The position numbers were made by a program, and so were the translations under genes. Shown here one piece after another: positions 7,062-13,142 of a stretch of 13,142 nt of DNA (positions are counted from its first letter, which is position 1; each line of letters starts with the position of its first letter). The notes beneath the pieces were generated by a model. That model had not been told where the DNA came from, searched no databases, and worked only from the letters and a program-made list of their open reading frames with translations. The stretch is from Desulfobacterales bacterium (GTDB taxonomy: Bacteria; Desulfobacterota; Desulfobacteria; Desulfobacterales; JAFDCJ01), in NCBI GenBank assembly GCA_020345785.1, contig CP070771.1:5589627-5602768 (forward strand), written 5' to 3'.

Positions 7062-7940
7062 ATGCTGGCAGCTACCCTGGCGATAATAACGTCTTTTCTT
7101 ATCAGCGTTACCACGATCCTGATGAAGAAAGCAATTGAGAGAACGAACGCCACTTCGGCCATGTTAATGGTGACCCTGGTGGGAACCGTCATTTTTTTAA
7201 TTTTGTCATTGCCGACCATTCCGTTTCATTATCTGAAATCCAAGGCATTCCCCTATTTTGTCGTTGCGGGTATATTTTCACCGGCCGTGGTCAGGTGGCT
7301 GTATTTTATCAGCTTAGACCGAATCGGTCCCTCGGTCTCATCTTCTATCCTGGCAACCGGCCCTGCTTTTACAGCCATAATTGCGCTGATTCTGCTGAAT
7401 GAAAAAATAACACTGCCAATCGGCCTGGGAATCGTGATCATCATCGGCGGCATCATAATTTTCGAGCGGGATATGCACAATGGAGCAGAATCTCGTAACA
7501 GCAGCAGCAAAGACTTGATATTTCCGCTGTTATCGGCCTTATTTTTCAGCTTTGCCATCGTCACAAGAAAGATGGGTTTAAATATACTGGATTCTCCGCT
7601 GTTCGGGGTTACGGTAGGATTCGCGACATCTCTGGTCATTTATTTGATTGTATGCCTCGTGTCTAAAAAGCTGAGAGCCTCCATTTCAATTAAAAAGGAG
7701 GATTTCCCCTATTTTTGCGCAGCCGGTATATCTCTGACCGCCGCCTGGCTGACCATGTTTTACGCCCTTTCCTACGGCGATGCGATAGTCGTCGCCCCTC
7801 TGTCCAATCTTCACCCTTTATTCGTGCTGGTTCTCAGCTATTTCTTCCTCGGTCGGGTTGAAAAAATAACCAGAGGAATTTTGGTCGGTGTCTGTGTCGT
7901 TGTTGCAGGTGTCTTGCTGGTAACGACGGGACACGCTTAG
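7062..7940 (+). CDS. EamA/DMT superfamily transporter
   Basis: A 292-residue inner-membrane protein with about ten hydrophobic segments in two homologous halves (roughly 1-135 and 150-290), the classic EamA duplication. The half-end motifs are visible: SSSILATGPAFTAIIALILLNEKITLPIGLGIVIIIGGIIIF in the first half and AIVVAPLSNLHPLFVLVLSYFFLGRVEKITRGILVGVCVVVAGVLLV in the second. Family members export or exchange small metabolites such as amino acids, nucleotide sugars or purines; nothing here fixes the substrate. The start ATG follows the repeat tail directly with no clear ribosome-binding site, the same situation as the ATPase gene at 1483. The gene ends 18 bases from the convergent yhhN-like gene, with no room for a separate terminator. 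It could belong functionally to the importer cassette, but only proximity suggests that. Confidence 0.9.
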   Translation: MLAATLAIITSFLISVTTILMKKAIERTNATSAMLMVTLVGTVIFLILSLPTIPFHYLKSKAFPYFVVAGIFSPAVVRWLYFISLDRIGPSVSSSILATGPAFTAIIALILLNEKITLPIGLGIVIIIGGIIIFERDMHNGAESRNSSSKDLIFPLLSALFFSFAIVTRKMGLNILDSPLFGVTVGFATSLVIYLIVCLVSKKLRASISIKKEDFPYFCAAGISLTAAWLTMFYALSYGDAIVVAPLSNLHPLFVLVLSYFFLGRVEKITRGILVGVCVVVAGVLLVTTGHA

Positions 7941-7958
7941 CCCATCGATTCACTCGGT

Positions 7959-8612
7959 CTATTTAATAAGCCCGACTGAAAAGGCCAGCAAAAATTGACC
8001 GCAATAGTACATGGGCAGTCCGATAAGACGGTTGATAAATTCTGATTTTAAAAAGCGGTCCCGGGCCACAAACAGATCGGAAAGATAAAAGCTAACGGCG
8101 CCGATAAATACCAGCAGCCGGCCGGTATCATTCAACCCGGCATCGCCCACCACCGTCCAGGCGCCGATCACCATCGCGGTAATCACGACAATGTAGGCAA
8201 TAACCGGTATCAGCATGTCTCCCAGATGCGGCCGCAGCCAGTAAAACACCACAGCGCTGACCGACAATGCGGCCAGGCAGCCGATCCAGGTCCATTGGCT
8301 GACATCGGCGACATAGAAAAAGCAGATCACGTAAAATACGTGGCCCAGCAAAAAAGACACCAGCCCCATGAGAAACATCCTGTCCTGCGGCAACGCCAGA
8401 AAAACATCGCCGCCGAGACAAAAAATCAAGCCGACCAGCAAAAGATAGTAATATCCGGGGATCGAATGCACCTGAACCAGGGCGGTAAAAATGAAGAGGC
8501 ATGAAAGGATGGATTTGGTAGGCAGTTTTCCCTTATGGTTGCCGTTTTTTTCGAAATACAGGAGACCAGCCAGCAGAACAACCGCCAGGACGATAATCGT
8601 ATGATTCATCAT
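7959..8612 (-). CDS. YhhN family membrane protein, probable lysoplasmalogenase
   Basis: A 217-residue protein with about eight hydrophobic segments, matching the YhhN family (PF07947, human TMEM86 relatives). Recognisable blocks are FCLGGDVFLALP (about residues 83-94), GLVSFLLGHVFYVICFFY (about 103-120), GAVSFYLSDLFVARDRF (about 171-187) and PMYYCGQFLLAFSVG near the C terminus. The conserved acidic residues in GGD and SDLF fit the family. Characterised members hydrolyse the vinyl-ether bond of lysoplasmalogens to give an aldehyde and a glycerophospho-head group. In an anaerobe, where plasmalogen or ether lipids can occur, a lipid-turnover role would make sense. The start is an ATGATG doublet; the ribosome-binding site is weak. 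It is downstream of gdhA on the same strand but separated by a palindromic element, so cotranscription is uncertain. Confidence 0.88.
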   Translation of the reverse strand: MMNHTIIVLAVVLLAGLLYFEKNGNHKGKLPTKSILSCLFIFTALVQVHSIPGYYYLLLVGLIFCLGGDVFLALPQDRMFLMGLVSFLLGHVFYVICFFYVADVSQWTWIGCLAALSVSAVVFYWLRPHLGDMLIPVIAYIVVITAMVIGAWTVVGDAGLNDTGRLLVFIGAVSFYLSDLFVARDRFLKSEFINRLIGLPMYYCGQFLLAFSVGLIK

Positions 8613-8630
8613 AGGAATCTAACAACGGTT

Positions 8631-8776
8631 TAAATTTCCGATTGAAATGAGCAATTTTTTGCAAGATCAAGGATATCGAAAGATTATGCGGAGGCGTACT
8701 CGAAGTACGCCGCACAATCAAATCTTGAGATAGACGCAGATATTGCGGAAAAGGGCCCTTTTCAATCGGAAATTTT
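8631..8776. repeat. 146-bp palindromic intergenic element with matching ends and a central GGCGTACT hairpin
   Basis: The end TAAATTTCCGATTGAAA (8631-8647) is the inverse of 8760-8776 with one mismatch. In the centre GGCGTACT (8693-8700) and AGTACGCC (8704-8711) form a perfect 8-bp stem with a CGA loop. The two halves between are partly complementary (TTTTTGCAAGATC... against TTTTCCGCAATATC... read inverted). A perfect 14-base palindrome AAAAGGGCCCTTTT sits at 8749-8762. The stop codon of gdhA (8775-8777) lies within the right end. The unit encodes nothing. It may act as a transcript end or processing site for gdhA, but no proper T-run follows on the minus strand. Confidence 0.78.
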
Positions 8777-10124
8777 AGACCAGTCCTTGATCCAGCATCG
8801 CATCCACCACTTTCACAAAACCGGCAATATTGGCGCCCGCCTCATAATTGCCCGGCACGCCGTAACGCTCGGCGGCGTCCACACAGGTGCGATGAATGGT
8901 TTTCATAATAAGCTTTAGCCGGTTGTCGACTTCTTCACGCGTCCAGACCAGTCGCATGCTGTTTTGGGTCATTTCCAGACCGGAAACCGATACGCCGCCG
9001 GCATTGGCCGCCTTGCCCGGTCCGTAAAGAATTTTGTGATCCTTAAAAATGTCAATACCTTCGGGCACCGTCGGCATGTTGGCACCTTCGCTGACCAGGA
9101 TGATGCTATTGTTTATAAGGTTTTGGGCATCCTTGCCGTTGATTTCATTCTGGGTGGCGCTCGGAAAGGCACAGTCGGATTTATGGTTCCAGAGCGGATT
9201 GTGGTCCAAAGCCGGATCAACCGGAGTGTATTGGGCGGAAGGATATTTATCGGCATATTCAGAGATGCGCCCGCGACGAACGTTTTTGAGGATTTTCACA
9301 AAAGCGAGCTTTTCGCGGTCAATGCCGCTTTCATCATAGATATATCCCGAAGAGTCGGATAAAGTCACCGCCTTGGCACCCAATTCAATAAGCTTTTCGG
9401 TGGTGAATTGAGCCACGTTGCCGGAGCCCGAAACCAGGCAGGTTTTTCCTGCCAGAGTTTCGTTGCGAGTCGCCAGCATTTCAGCGGCAAAGTAAACCGA
9501 ACCATAACCGGTGGCTTCCGGACGGATCAGGCTGCCGCCCCAGTTCAGACCTTTGCCGGTCAAAACACCGGTAAATTCATTGCGCAGCTTTTTATACATT
9601 CCAAATAAATAGCCGATTTCCCTGGCACCCACGCCGATATCGCCGGCCGGCACGTCCGTGTCCGGACCGATATGTCGAAAGAGCTCACACATGAAGCTCT
9701 GGCAAAAGCGCATGACTTCGTTGTCGGATTTGCCCTTGGGATCAAAATCGGAGCCGCCTTTTCCGCCGCCCATCGGCAAGGTGGTCAGGGCATTTTTAAA
9801 AACCTGCTCAAAAGCCAGAAACTTCAAAATACCGAGATTCACCGACGGATGAAATCGCAGCCCGCCTTTGTAGGGTCCCAGGGAACTGTTCATTTCTATG
9901 CGAAAACCCCGGTTAACCTGAACACTGCCCTGGTCGTCCATCCATGGCACCCGAAACATAATTACCCGTTCGGGCTCCACCAGTCTTTCCGGAATCTTCG
10001 CCTGCCGATAAATCGGATTCTGGTCCAAAACCGGTTTGACGGATTCCATGACTTCACTGACCGCCTGATGAAATTCTCTTTCCTGGGGATCTCTTTCTTT
10101 AATCACATCCAATATGTCAGCCAT
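8775..10124 (-). CDS. gdhA: NADP-type glutamate dehydrogenase
   Basis: A 449-residue cytoplasmic enzyme, the length of E. coli GdhA (447), and collinear with it throughout. It interconverts 2-oxoglutarate plus ammonium and glutamate, the ammonium-assimilating reaction. Glutamate-binding and catalytic blocks are complete: GPYKGGLRFHPSVN (about 83-96), FKNALTTLPMGGGKGGSDFDPKGKS (about 109-133, catalytic Lys in GGGKGG near 122) and DTDVPAGDIGVGAREIG (about 155-171, catalytic Asp near 162). The nucleotide-binding Rossmann turn is SGSGNVAQ near 233-240, and the C-terminal GPGKAANAGGVSVSGLEM and NYEAGANIAGFVKVVDAML are intact. ATG 10124 is preceded by AGGAGG five bases upstream. It is a single gene on the minus strand with its own probable promoter. 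NADP specificity is inferred from overall closeness to class I hexameric enzymes. Confidence 0.97.
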   Translation of the reverse strand: MADILDVIKERDPQEREFHQAVSEVMESVKPVLDQNPIYRQAKIPERLVEPERVIMFRVPWMDDQGSVQVNRGFRIEMNSSLGPYKGGLRFHPSVNLGILKFLAFEQVFKNALTTLPMGGGKGGSDFDPKGKSDNEVMRFCQSFMCELFRHIGPDTDVPAGDIGVGAREIGYLFGMYKKLRNEFTGVLTGKGLNWGGSLIRPEATGYGSVYFAAEMLATRNETLAGKTCLVSGSGNVAQFTTEKLIELGAKAVTLSDSSGYIYDESGIDREKLAFVKILKNVRRGRISEYADKYPSAQYTPVDPALDHNPLWNHKSDCAFPSATQNEINGKDAQNLINNSIILVSEGANMPTVPEGIDIFKDHKILYGPGKAANAGGVSVSGLEMTQNSMRLVWTREEVDNRLKLIMKTIHRTCVDAAERYGVPGNYEAGANIAGFVKVVDAMLDQGLV

Positions 10125-10129
10125 ATGAC

Positions 10130-10135
10130 CTCCTG
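10130..10135 (-). promoter_or_regulatory. Strong ribosome-binding site of gdhA
   Basis: On the minus strand AGGAGG stands five bases before the gdhA ATG (10122-10124). It is one of the few textbook sites in the window and fits a highly translated central-metabolism gene. Confidence 0.8.
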
Positions 10136-10146
10136 GTTAAAAAAAA

Positions 10147-10290
10147 TGAATAGTGAAAATGGAATATTGAAAATTTGCGGTATCCTATCTTTTTTAAAAA
10201 GCTCCGACAAAAGTAGTGAGCAAAAAAATATAAAAGACAGAATTCAATAAATATTCAATTTTCAATCGGCAATTGGCAATTGATCGGGAT
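10147..10290. repeat. AT-rich stuttered repeats in the gdhA leader region
   Basis: GAATAGTGAAAATGGAATATTGAAAATT-like words (10148-10175) recur inverted as AATATTCAATTTTCAATCGG (about 10250-10270), followed by the small palindrome CAATTGGCAATTG (about 10269-10281). The pattern resembles eroded repeat arms. The gdhA promoter candidate lies between the two arms. The rest of 10125-10357 shows nothing else that I can support. Confidence 0.4.
10182..10210 (-). promoter_or_regulatory. Candidate sigma70-type promoter of gdhA
   Basis: Read on the minus strand, TTGTCG (10205-10210) and TAGGAT (10182-10187) are separated by exactly 17 bases. Each hexamer matches the consensus at four of six positions. 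The spacer is A/T-rich. The start codon lies about 58 bases downstream of the -10 element. Confidence 0.35.
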
Positions 10291-10357
10291 GCTCAATATC
10301 AGGCTCGGAAATTAGATACAAGTAGAATTGTAATAGATAAGCAAAAAAAAGAAAAGG

Positions 10358-11971
10358 TTATTGTTGAGACCGGATATTTTCAGAGTATTTTACAGATTTG
10401 TTGCGACCGGCCTTTTTGGCGGCGTACAAGGCAGCGTCTGCTTTTTTAATCAGGTCGTCAATATCGTTGCCGTCCGCGGGATATGTAGCAATGCCCAGGC
10501 TGACGGTAATTGGCGGCAGATTGTCGATACTGATCCGGCCAAGTTCTTCGCGAAGCCTCTCGGCCAGGCTGAAGGCCGCTTCCTTATCCGCATCAGGGAT
10601 CAGCATAACGAATTCTTCACCGCCGTATCGTGCAATGGTATCCACATCTCTGATGTTTTTCTGCAGAAAGTTACTGATCGCTACCAATGCTCGATCTCCG
10701 GAATCATGTCCGTAATTGTCGTTGATATTTTTGAACTGATCCAGATCCGCCATAATCACGGAAATTATTTTATCGTAACGTTCGGCCCGATGGATCTCCT
10801 CCTGTAGCTTGACCATGAAGTAGCGGCGGACATAAAGACCGGTTAAAGAATCCGTGACGGCCATATCATAGAGCTGCGCTTTGTTGACCGCCACCGCAGC
10901 CTGATCCGCAACGGCTTTCAACATTTTTATATCCTGTCCGGTAAATTCTTTGCCGTTTTTTTTGTTGGTTACATTGATGACACCGATGACTTCGTTGTAA
11001 ACAACCATCGGTATACAGGCAATGGAACGAACGTAGGAGGTTTCCGACTCGATGAATAGGCTGTCCTCACGAATATTATTTACAATCATGGGTTGAGCGT
11101 TTGAAAAAACGCGTCCGGCAATGCCTTCGCCCGGTTTGAAACTGCGGCATTTGATTTCGTTGTTATTGACCTTGTCCTGATATTCCACATCCTCCAGCCC
11201 CGCGAGGACCCGGATGTTTATGAGATCGGATTCAATGTCGTATAACATGAGTGAACCCTTCTCGGCCGATGCGATGTCAATCGCCTGTTTCAGGATGTAC
11301 TGCAGAAGCTTTTTGAGATCACTGATGTAGTTCATCGCCTTGCCGATGCCGTAAAGCAGGGAAAGGTTTTGCAGGGTGTTGTCTAAATCTTCTTTCTCTT
11401 TTCGGCGCCTCTCATACAGACCGCAGGTGTTTATGGAGACAGCGGCCTGGGCCGCAATCTGATGGAGAAAATAGAGATCGAAATCATCAAAAGATTGTCC
11501 CCCGGCTTTGCCTCCTATCGTCAAAAGGCCCATTACCTCATCGCGCATAACCAGCGGAACCCACAGCTCAGAGGGCAAAACCTTTAAGTCCTGCTTTTCC
11601 AGGAACTTGGCAAAAAGTGGATTACCTGAACCGTCGACGACGGCAAAGGGTCTATCCTGCAGGATGGTTTGCCATAACTCTTCCTTATGACTTTTAAATT
11701 TGTATTCCAGTTTTCCCAATCCATAACTGAAAACCAGTTCAAAAGTCTCTTTTTGCGGTTCATAGGCAAATATACCCAGCTTGGCAATCCCGAATTTATG
11801 TTTGATTATGCCGGCAAATGTCGAATAAAGCTCATCGAAATTTAGAATATCACTAAGGTCTCGACACGCCTTTAATAATTCGGTCAACTCGGAGGCGCGG
11901 CGGTCAAATATGGCGGGGTCAACATCGTCCGCCATGGATTTTCCAATGGTATTTTTGTTCGATTTTGCCAT
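10358..11971 (-). CDS. GAF-GAF-GGDEF diguanylate cyclase
   Basis: A soluble protein of about 537 residues with no membrane segment. GAF domain 1 spans roughly residues 34-185, followed by a short charged helix (ERRRKEKEDLDNTLQNL). GAF domain 2 spans roughly 205-368, and a GGDEF domain roughly 370-535. The active site reads GGEEF (about 450-454), with metal and substrate residues in MADLDQFKNINDNYGHDSGD (about 407-425). The RxxD inhibitory site is present as RDVD (about 441-444), five residues before GGEEF. An active, product-inhibited enzyme making cyclic di-GMP from two GTP is expected, with the GAF domains sensing a small cytoplasmic ligand. Three starts compete: TTG 11989, ATG 11977 and ATG 11971. 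I chose 11971 because AAGAG lies at a suitable distance only from it. The gene seems to stand alone, with a structured non-coding region upstream. Confidence 0.93.
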   Translation of the reverse strand: MAKSNKNTIGKSMADDVDPAIFDRRASELTELLKACRDLSDILNFDELYSTFAGIIKHKFGIAKLGIFAYEPQKETFELVFSYGLGKLEYKFKSHKEELWQTILQDRPFAVVDGSGNPLFAKFLEKQDLKVLPSELWVPLVMRDEVMGLLTIGGKAGGQSFDDFDLYFLHQIAAQAAVSINTCGLYERRRKEKEDLDNTLQNLSLLYGIGKAMNYISDLKKLLQYILKQAIDIASAEKGSLMLYDIESDLINIRVLAGLEDVEYQDKVNNNEIKCRSFKPGEGIAGRVFSNAQPMIVNNIREDSLFIESETSYVRSIACIPMVVYNEVIGVINVTNKKNGKEFTGQDIKMLKAVADQAAVAVNKAQLYDMAVTDSLTGLYVRRYFMVKLQEEIHRAERYDKIISVIMADLDQFKNINDNYGHDSGDRALVAISNFLQKNIRDVDTIARYGGEEFVMLIPDADKEAAFSLAERLREELGRISIDNLPPITVSLGIATYPADGNDIDDLIKKADAALYAAKKAGRNKSVKYSENIRSQQ

Positions 11972-12180
11972 ATTCATTTCTCTTTTCAATATATGCCTTG
12001 GATGGGGGTTTAAACCCGCGGTACTGCCCCTTTACCGTTTAAAATATGGGTTAATCCTTCCTTTGAACCAACTAGGATTATCGGCCTGGTTTAACCCGTA
12101 TCCTGATAATAACAAAGAATCAGTTGTTGAACTACGTCTTTAGTTCAATCGGCAAATCCTGCGAAAACTTTAATTTGACC
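11972..12180. other. Non-coding region with several dyads upstream of the cyclase gene
   Basis: No gene is visible. Dyads include the perfect palindrome GGGTTTAAACCC (12006-12017), GGGTTAA (12048-12054) with TTAACCC (12091-12097), and TTGAACTA (12127-12134) with TAGTTCAA (12141-12148), an 8-bp stem with a six-base loop. They lie in the leader of the cyclase gene on the minus strand and could be operators or folded leader RNA. None matches a motif I recognise. Confidence 0.4.
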
Positions 12181-12193
12181 GGTTGTGAATTAT

Positions 12194-12361
12194 GCAGGGG
12201 GAGAGAAACTGGAACCTGCGCGATCTCCGGATCAAAGAGCAAAGCTTTTTGATCCGGAGTTCCTGATAGCAGGGATATTCACACAGCTTCCCACGGGGCC
12301 TATCCCCAGCCGGGACTTGAGCGGCGGCCACGCGATAGGCTGTGCTCTTTAAGGTGGGAGG
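12194..12361 (+). ncRNA. Candidate structured RNA (or structured repeat) with pseudoknot, family unknown
   Basis: CTCCGGATCAAAGAGC (12225-12240) pairs with GCTTTTTGATCCGGAG (12244-12259): 16 bp with an AAA loop and one G-U pair. CCTGC (12215-12219) can pair with GCAGG at 12194-12198 or at 12269-12273, but not both. CACAG/CTGTG (12282-12286 with 12340-12344) stacks on CCTATC/GATAGG (12299-12304 with 12334-12339), enclosing GCCG/CGGC (12309-12312 with 12322-12325). The bulge CTTCCCAC (12287-12294) can pair with GTGGGAGG (12354-12361), forming an H-type pseudoknot. Both wobble pairs (12237-12247 and 12288-12360) are G-U only if the plus strand is transcribed; on the minus strand they become A-C mismatches. 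I compared it by memory with GEMM, 6S, SRP, tmRNA, RNase P, cobalamin, TPP and FMN patterns without a fit. A dispersed repeat is an alternative. Confidence 0.4.
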
Positions 12362-12378
12362 TGAGCCGGCGTGATAAT

Positions 12379-12885
12379 TTATTGGACGTTGCCATAGTAT
12401 CGGCCGGATGATTTTAAATTTGCTCCCGGCCCCCATAGGAATGGTGTGTGCGGCATTACAACAATTCGATTGTCGCCGCTAAACTTAATGGCAACTTCTC
12501 GTATGCTCGTGTACAATATTCCGACCGGATTGCCGGATGGATCCAAAATTCGCGCTGCATAGGGAGAATAGCCGTAATCCTCCCAAATCCAGCGAATCAT
12601 ATAATGGAACTTTTCGGTATTGGGCTCAACTTCGCGCCAGAGATTGGAGCCGGCGTCATATTTTTTTTCAACACCGATCACGGCATAGGGTCTGGTATCA
12701 TAACCGAAGTAATAGTATCTGTAGTCAGAGGCCACCTGATTGTCTTTAAAGCTCTGTAAGACTGCGGCATCGCGTGTATAGCGGCCGTAATTTCCGGCAC
12801 AGCCCGCCGCCAGGGCTGCCATCAAAAAACAGATACCAATTTGACGAATCAGCTTTGCCAATCGCTTGATAGTTTGCATCGTCAT
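12379..12885 (-). CDS. Small lipoprotein of unknown function
   Basis: A 168-residue protein with a lipoprotein signal: a basic N-terminus (KRLAKLIRQ), a hydrophobic stretch and ALAAGC with the modifiable Cys at residue 29. The residue after Cys is Ala, so it is probably sorted to the outer membrane facing the periplasm. The mature part is rich in Tyr, Trp and Arg (SDYRYYYFGYDTRPYAVIGV, MIRWIWEDYGYSPYAARILDPSGNPVGILYTS, IVVMPHTPFLWGP) and looks like a compact beta-rich domain. I recognise no named family. The first ATG (12885) is chosen because AAGGA lies four bases upstream of it; a second ATG two codons later is less well spaced. The gene stands alone between the structured region 12194-12361 and a short upstream region holding the palindrome TTAGCGCTAA. 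It is a confident gene with unknown role. Confidence 0.85.
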   Translation of the reverse strand: MTMQTIKRLAKLIRQIGICFLMAALAAGCAGNYGRYTRDAAVLQSFKDNQVASDYRYYYFGYDTRPYAVIGVEKKYDAGSNLWREVEPNTEKFHYMIRWIWEDYGYSPYAARILDPSGNPVGILYTSIREVAIKFSGDNRIVVMPHTPFLWGPGANLKSSGRYYGNVQ

Positions 12886-12926
12886 TTGTTCCTTTTATCC
12901 TGGTAACCGCTATTAGATTAATTTTT

Positions 12927-12936
12927 TTAGCGCTAA
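12927..12936. promoter_or_regulatory. TTAGCGCTAA palindrome upstream of the lipoprotein gene
   Basis: A perfect ten-base palindrome lies 41 bases before the lipoprotein start on the minus strand, next to an A/T run. The location suits an operator or promoter-proximal site. No regulator can be named. Confidence 0.25.
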
Positions 12937-13102
12937 CAGAAAGGATAAATACAGCCGCACCCGGTGTCAACGCAACCGCTGAATATTTTGATTTTAATCT
13001 CTGATTTCCCAAATGCATCGAAAAAAAGATATCATCCTTTGGTACCATTTTCCAACACTCCAGCATTCCACGGTATTGTCTAGACTGCAGCCAATAAACT
13101 CT

Positions 13103-13127
13103 AACCTGGCCAAAAGGACCAGGTTTT
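13103..13127. terminator. Terminator-like hairpin AACCTGG...CCAGGTT
   Basis: AACCTGG (13103-13109) pairs with CCAGGTT (13119-13125). An inner CC/GG pair closes an AAAA loop and one A is bulged. Only four T residues end the plus-strand copy, so termination would be weak. On the minus strand it is followed by mixed sequence. It may end a convergent gene beyond the window. The rest of 12886-13142 has no gene; 13050-13072 carries TTCCAACACTCCAGCATTCC, a stuttered word of the kind found in the other repeats. Confidence 0.35.
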
Positions 13128-13142
13128 CAATGTTAAAATAAA

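Noticed and set aside
9672..10250. Plus-strand reading frame of 192 codons opposite gdhA
   Set aside because: It lies antisense to a strongly conserved enzyme gene; long antisense frames are common opposite such genes, and the product resembles nothing.
12181..12378. c-di-GMP (GEMM-I) riboswitch near the cyclase gene
   Set aside because: CACGGGGCCT and AGCCGGG on the plus strand recall GEMM words, but the GACGCAAAGC core, the GAAA-loop stem and the spacing are missing, and the strand is opposite to the cyclase gene.
12170..12436. Minus-strand reading frame of 88 codons between the lipoprotein and the cyclase
   Set aside because: It overlaps the 3' end of the lipoprotein gene, has no ribosome-binding site, and its sequence is explained by the hairpins of the structured region.

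Overview
The window looks like a chromosomal stretch of a Gram-negative anaerobe, most likely a sulfate-reducer-like member of the Desulfobacterota (Desulfobacterales relatives). This is inferred from the gene mix (NADP-type glutamate dehydrogenase, GAF-GAF-GGDEF cyclase, YhhN lysoplasmalogenase, outer-membrane-type lipoprotein) and from the intergenic repeats, which I recall as common in that group. No rRNA, tRNA or CRISPR array was found.

Layout. Positions 1-1258 hold the 3' two thirds of an ABC-F translation factor gene (+). A purine/pyrimidine-asymmetric repeat (1259-1482) leads into a nucleoside-type (BMP family) ABC importer: ATPase (1483-3015), permease 1 (3024-4058, TTG start) and permease 2 (4055-4993), tightly coupled. 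An 811-base non-coding stretch (4994-5804) carries a 231-bp imperfect palindrome and a REPIN-like pair of inverted hairpins. It separates these genes from the matching periplasmic binding protein (5805-6842). A second, same-orientation copy of the purine/pyrimidine repeat follows (6843-7061), so the importer cassette is bracketed by direct repeats. Next come an EamA/DMT exporter (+, 7062-7940) and, convergent with it, a YhhN lysoplasmalogenase (-, 7959-8612). Then follow a 146-bp palindromic element that contains the stop codon of gdhA, gdhA itself (-, 8775-10124), a GAF-GAF-GGDEF diguanylate cyclase (-, 10358-11971), a 407-base non-coding region rich in secondary structure, and a small lipoprotein of unknown function (-, 12379-12885).

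How the genes relate. The only clear functional unit is the BMP-type importer (two permeases, a tandem ATPase and a secreted binding protein), probably for nucleosides or a related small molecule. The minus-strand genes look like separate transcription units spaced by repeats. Almost every gap above 140 bases holds a palindromic or stuttered repeat, and at least four kinds occur in 13 kb. The most interesting unexplained signal is 12194-12361: a 16-bp hairpin, alternative pairings and an H-type pseudoknot can be drawn, and wobble pairs favour a plus-strand RNA. It could be an undescribed structured RNA or a structured dispersed repeat.
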